34,680 nucleotides of DNA, taken from assembly GCF_001683915.1 (NCBI RefSeq), contig NZ_LXTT01000062.1:1-34680 (forward strand), in the 5' to 3' direction. The position numbers and the translations under genes were made by a program. Shown here in pieces: positions 32,752 through 34,680 of the stretch. Below the pieces are notes generated by a model. That model saw only the letters and a list, made by a program, of their open reading frames with translations, had not been told where the DNA came from and did no database searches. Within the stretch, counting starts at the first letter, position 1, and each line of letters opens with the position of its first letter. The stretch is from Allomuricauda sp. CP2A. GTDB taxonomy: Bacteria > Bacteroidota > Bacteroidia > Flavobacteriales > Flavobacteriaceae.

Positions 32752-33681
32752 GTGAAACATTCAAAACGCACATCAATTTTTATGTCCCTTATGGGATTAT
32801 TGGCCATGAGCCTGTCGGCACAAGACACCATTATGCCCTTATGGCCCAATGAAATTCCCAATCAGAAAGCATCCAACGAGAAGGAAAAAGTTGAAACAGA
32901 CCGATTTGATTGGATTACCAATGTGCAACAGCCTACCATTGAAGTTTATTTACCCGCAAAGCGAAGTGCCAACGGACAGGCTGTGGTTATTTTTCCAGGA
33001 GGCGGGTACTACGGATTGGCCTATGATTGGGAGGGCATTGATATGGCCAAGGCATTAAACTCCCAAGGAGTGGCCGGAATAGTGGTGAAATACAGGTTGC
33101 CCATATCAAAATCCATTGTGGAAGGAAAAGAAGTGGTTCCCCTACAAGATGCCCAGCGTGCCATACGGTTGGTAAAGAGCAAAGCAGCTGAGTGGAATAT
33201 TTCTGAAGGAAAAATAGGAATCATGGGGTTTTCTGCGGGTGGACATTTGGCATCGACCCTTGGAACCCATTATGATGATAACGTTTACGAAAAGCAGGAC
33301 GCTGCAGATGATTTAAGTGCTAGACCTGATTTTATGGCGTTGATCTATCCGGTTATTTCCATGGATAATGCAACCACCCATTCAGGGTCCAAGGGGGCAT
33401 TGTTGGGTGAAAATCCTTCGGACGATTTGGCAAACCGATTTTCTGCAAACAAAAATGTGACCAAGAACACCCCACCGACTTTTTTGCTTCATGCCCAAGA
33501 CGATGATGCCGTACCTGTTGAAAATAGCATTTTGATGTTCAGTGCACTGAAAAAGGAAGGGATACCGGTAACCATGCATATTTATCCCAAAGGTGGACAT
33601 GGATTTTCTTTGGCGCTACAAGATGGACGACTCAAGAATTGGATGACGCTATTGTACAGTTGGCTTGAAAATTTGGAATGA
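32752..33681 (+). CDS. Exported alpha/beta-hydrolase (acetyl-esterase/BD-FAE-like)
   Basis: Secreted esterase-like protein of 309 residues. The GTG start at 32752 supplies the positively charged head (KHSKR) of the signal peptide, ending near MSLSAQ; the next ATG (32782) would remove that head. Motifs: oxyanion region VVIFPGGGYYGLAY, nucleophile in IGIMGFSAGGHLAS, acid Asp in LLHAQDDDAVP and His in YPKGGHGFSL. The opening IMPLWPNEIPN is common to Bacteroidota carbohydrate acetyl-esterases of the BD-FAE/Axe-like group. It ends 3 bp from the convergent methyltransferase-like gene with no terminator hairpin between them. It is the last gene of the nucleotidase-esterase-VanX run. Confidence 0.9.
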   Translation: MKHSKRTSIFMSLMGLLAMSLSAQDTIMPLWPNEIPNQKASNEKEKVETDRFDWITNVQQPTIEVYLPAKRSANGQAVVIFPGGGYYGLAYDWEGIDMAKALNSQGVAGIVVKYRLPISKSIVEGKEVVPLQDAQRAIRLVKSKAAEWNISEGKIGIMGFSAGGHLASTLGTHYDDNVYEKQDAADDLSARPDFMALIYPVISMDNATTHSGSKGALLGENPSDDLANRFSANKNVTKNTPPTFLLHAQDDDAVPVENSILMFSALKKEGIPVTMHIYPKGGHGFSLALQDGRLKNWMTLLYSWLENLE

Positions 33682-33684
33682 CTA

Positions 33685-34680
33685 CTATACTTTTTGGCAC
33701 TCCAGCACGATTAATGCATCGGTTGTGGTTTTGGTGAAAAATAGATAGGTGTCGCCACCATCTTTTATGTTGTGTTTTTTTCGGAGGTCAGCTACGGATA
33801 TTGGGAAATTCCGTGTGGTGATATTGGCCTTTTTCTGGGCGAATTCTTTCAAGACCTTTTTGGAGTAGGGCAGAACCCTTGATATGAAAAACCGTCTTCC
33901 GGGAAAATCGATAAGTCCATCAGAAGTGTATAAATGGGAATGCAAGTGCAGTTTCTTTAAACCAAATGCACCCGCTACCGATTTAAACCCCCCGGATTTT
34001 AGAATCGCTGCATTGGGTTCGTAGAGATAGCTTTTTGGTTCATCAAATTCAACTTCAATGGGTTGTTCATCCTCCAAGTTGAAATTGAACATCATTTCCT
34101 GTTCATGTGTTTTGTTCATGGTTTTGATGGCCACCTTGCCTTTGTACCCGAGTTCCAAAACAAAGAGGAGTTCTTTAACCTCGTTGTTGATGGCCACCAC
34201 ATGAATTTCCTTTACTAAATGGAGTTCCTCAATGCCCTGTTTTATATCCAAAAGGGGAGAGGCTTTGACCAGAATATTTTTGGTTTTTTCAAATAGTAAA
34301 GAAAGATTTTCGGGAAGATTGGGAAGACAATCCTTTAATAAAAACACTTTTCCAATTGTATCATTTCGGCGAGAGGGATCCACATACACCCAATCAAATT
34401 TTTCATCCGTTTGCTTTAAATAATCAATTCCATCTTCGGGAATACAAATGATGTTTTTGCAACCCAAAACCTCAAAATTATGTTGGGCAATTTCACTGAG
34501 ATTTTTATCAACTTCGCAATGAAAAACAGTGTCGATTTTTTTGGAAAAAAAGTAGGTGTCCACTCCCAATCCCCCAGTAAGGTCCAATAGTGTTTTTCCA
34601 TCCACTAAATTGGCTTTGTAGTGGGCGGTTTCTTCGGAGCTGGTTTGCTCAATATTGAGTTTATTGGGATAATAAATGTT
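33685..34680 (-). CDS. THUMP-like / methyltransferase-like protein (5' partial)
   Basis: SAM-dependent methyltransferase-like protein with a C-terminal THUMP-like domain, cut by the right edge of the window. The frame is open to 34680: upstream of the first GTG it reads NIYYPNKLNIEQTSSEETAH followed by YKANLVDGKTLLDLTGG, so the true start lies outside. The SAM fold has LLDLTGGLGVDTYFFS (motif I), FHCEVDKNLSEIA (motif II) and FDWVYVDPSRRN (a DPSRR form of the DPPY-like motif). The rest, from about VEFDEPKSYLYEPNAAILKS to the end, matches the PG_1098-like plus THUMP-like arrangement of Bacteroidota proteins. The substrate is presumably RNA, as an inference from family. Convergent with the esterase gene. 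Confidence 0.85.
   Translation of the reverse strand, partial: NIYYPNKLNIEQTSSEETAHYKANLVDGKTLLDLTGGLGVDTYFFSKKIDTVFHCEVDKNLSEIAQHNFEVLGCKNIICIPEDGIDYLKQTDEKFDWVYVDPSRRNDTIGKVFLLKDCLPNLPENLSLLFEKTKNILVKASPLLDIKQGIEELHLVKEIHVVAINNEVKELLFVLELGYKGKVAIKTMNKTHEQEMMFNFNLEDEQPIEVEFDEPKSYLYEPNAAILKSGGFKSVAGAFGLKKLHLHSHLYTSDGLIDFPGRRFFISRVLPYSKKVLKEFAQKKANITTRNFPISVADLRKKHNIKDGGDTYLFFTKTTTDALIVLECQKV

Noticed and set aside
1..34680. Mobile elements, CRISPR arrays, tRNA or rRNA genes
   Set aside because: I saw no transposase or integrase motifs, no regularly spaced long repeats and no tRNA-like cloverleaf or rRNA sequence in the gaps.

Overview
The window looks like a chromosomal segment of a marine-type Flavobacteriaceae bacterium (Bacteroidota), close to the Muricauda/Maribacter style of genome. 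The reasons are the SusC/SusD pair, many predicted lipoproteins with a Cys directly after a short hydrophobic leader, LytS/LytTR-type two-component genes, WYL/DinB and fasciclin genes, start codons without strong Shine-Dalgarno sequences, and several TAnnTTTG-type -7 boxes. I assign it to the family level only. I see no rRNA, tRNA, CRISPR array, transposase or phage gene.

Layout. 3-3975 (+): an overlapping operon of a TetR-like regulator (5' cut by the window edge), an ABC1/UbiB-like kinase, a flavin reductase-like protein and an SDR/DUF2867 protein, ending at a strong bidirectional terminator. 4092-5966 (-): a lipoprotein with four FAS1 (fasciclin) domains, with a cluster of GTTTAA-type repeats in front of it. 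6253-8445 (+): a soluble multi-PAS histidine kinase. 8858-11296 (+): a GMC flavoprotein with a ferredoxin-like CxxCxxCxxxC motif, paired with a twin-arginine gluconate-2-dehydrogenase-subunit-3-like protein. 11347-13157 (-): a LytS-type kinase and LytTR regulator, overlapping by 4 bp. 13350-14870 (+): a CBM9-like protein and a small lipoprotein. 15144-21972 (+): SusC, SusD and a sodium:solute symporter. 22013-28524 (-): five tightly packed genes, in transcription order a D-amino-acid aminotransferase, an N-acyl-D-amino-acid deacylase-like lipoprotein, an M20 peptidase and two SxxK serine hydrolases. 28720-29676 (-): a WYL regulator, divergent from a DinB gene and a small HMA-like protein (29958-30694). 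30765-33681 (+): a nucleotidase, an esterase, a VanX-type D-Ala-D-Ala dipeptidase and another esterase. 33685-34680 (-): a THUMP-like/methyltransferase-like protein cut by the right edge.

The most interesting reading is that 15144-28524 is a locus for harvesting D-amino-acid-containing peptides or peptidoglycan fragments. SusCD would take material across the outer membrane. Exported SxxK hydrolases, an M20 peptidase and a D-aminoacylase would trim it in the periplasm. The symporter would move products inward, and the only leaderless enzyme, the D-amino-acid aminotransferase, would convert them to 2-oxo acids in the cytoplasm. A VanX dipeptidase lipoprotein 3.5 kb further on fits the same theme. 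The individual family calls are strong; the joint pathway is inference from gene order and predicted location.

A second good target is the WYL-DinB intergenic region. It has two exact TAnnTTTG boxes facing apart, a perfect 17-bp palindrome just upstream of one and a 7-bp inverted repeat over the other.
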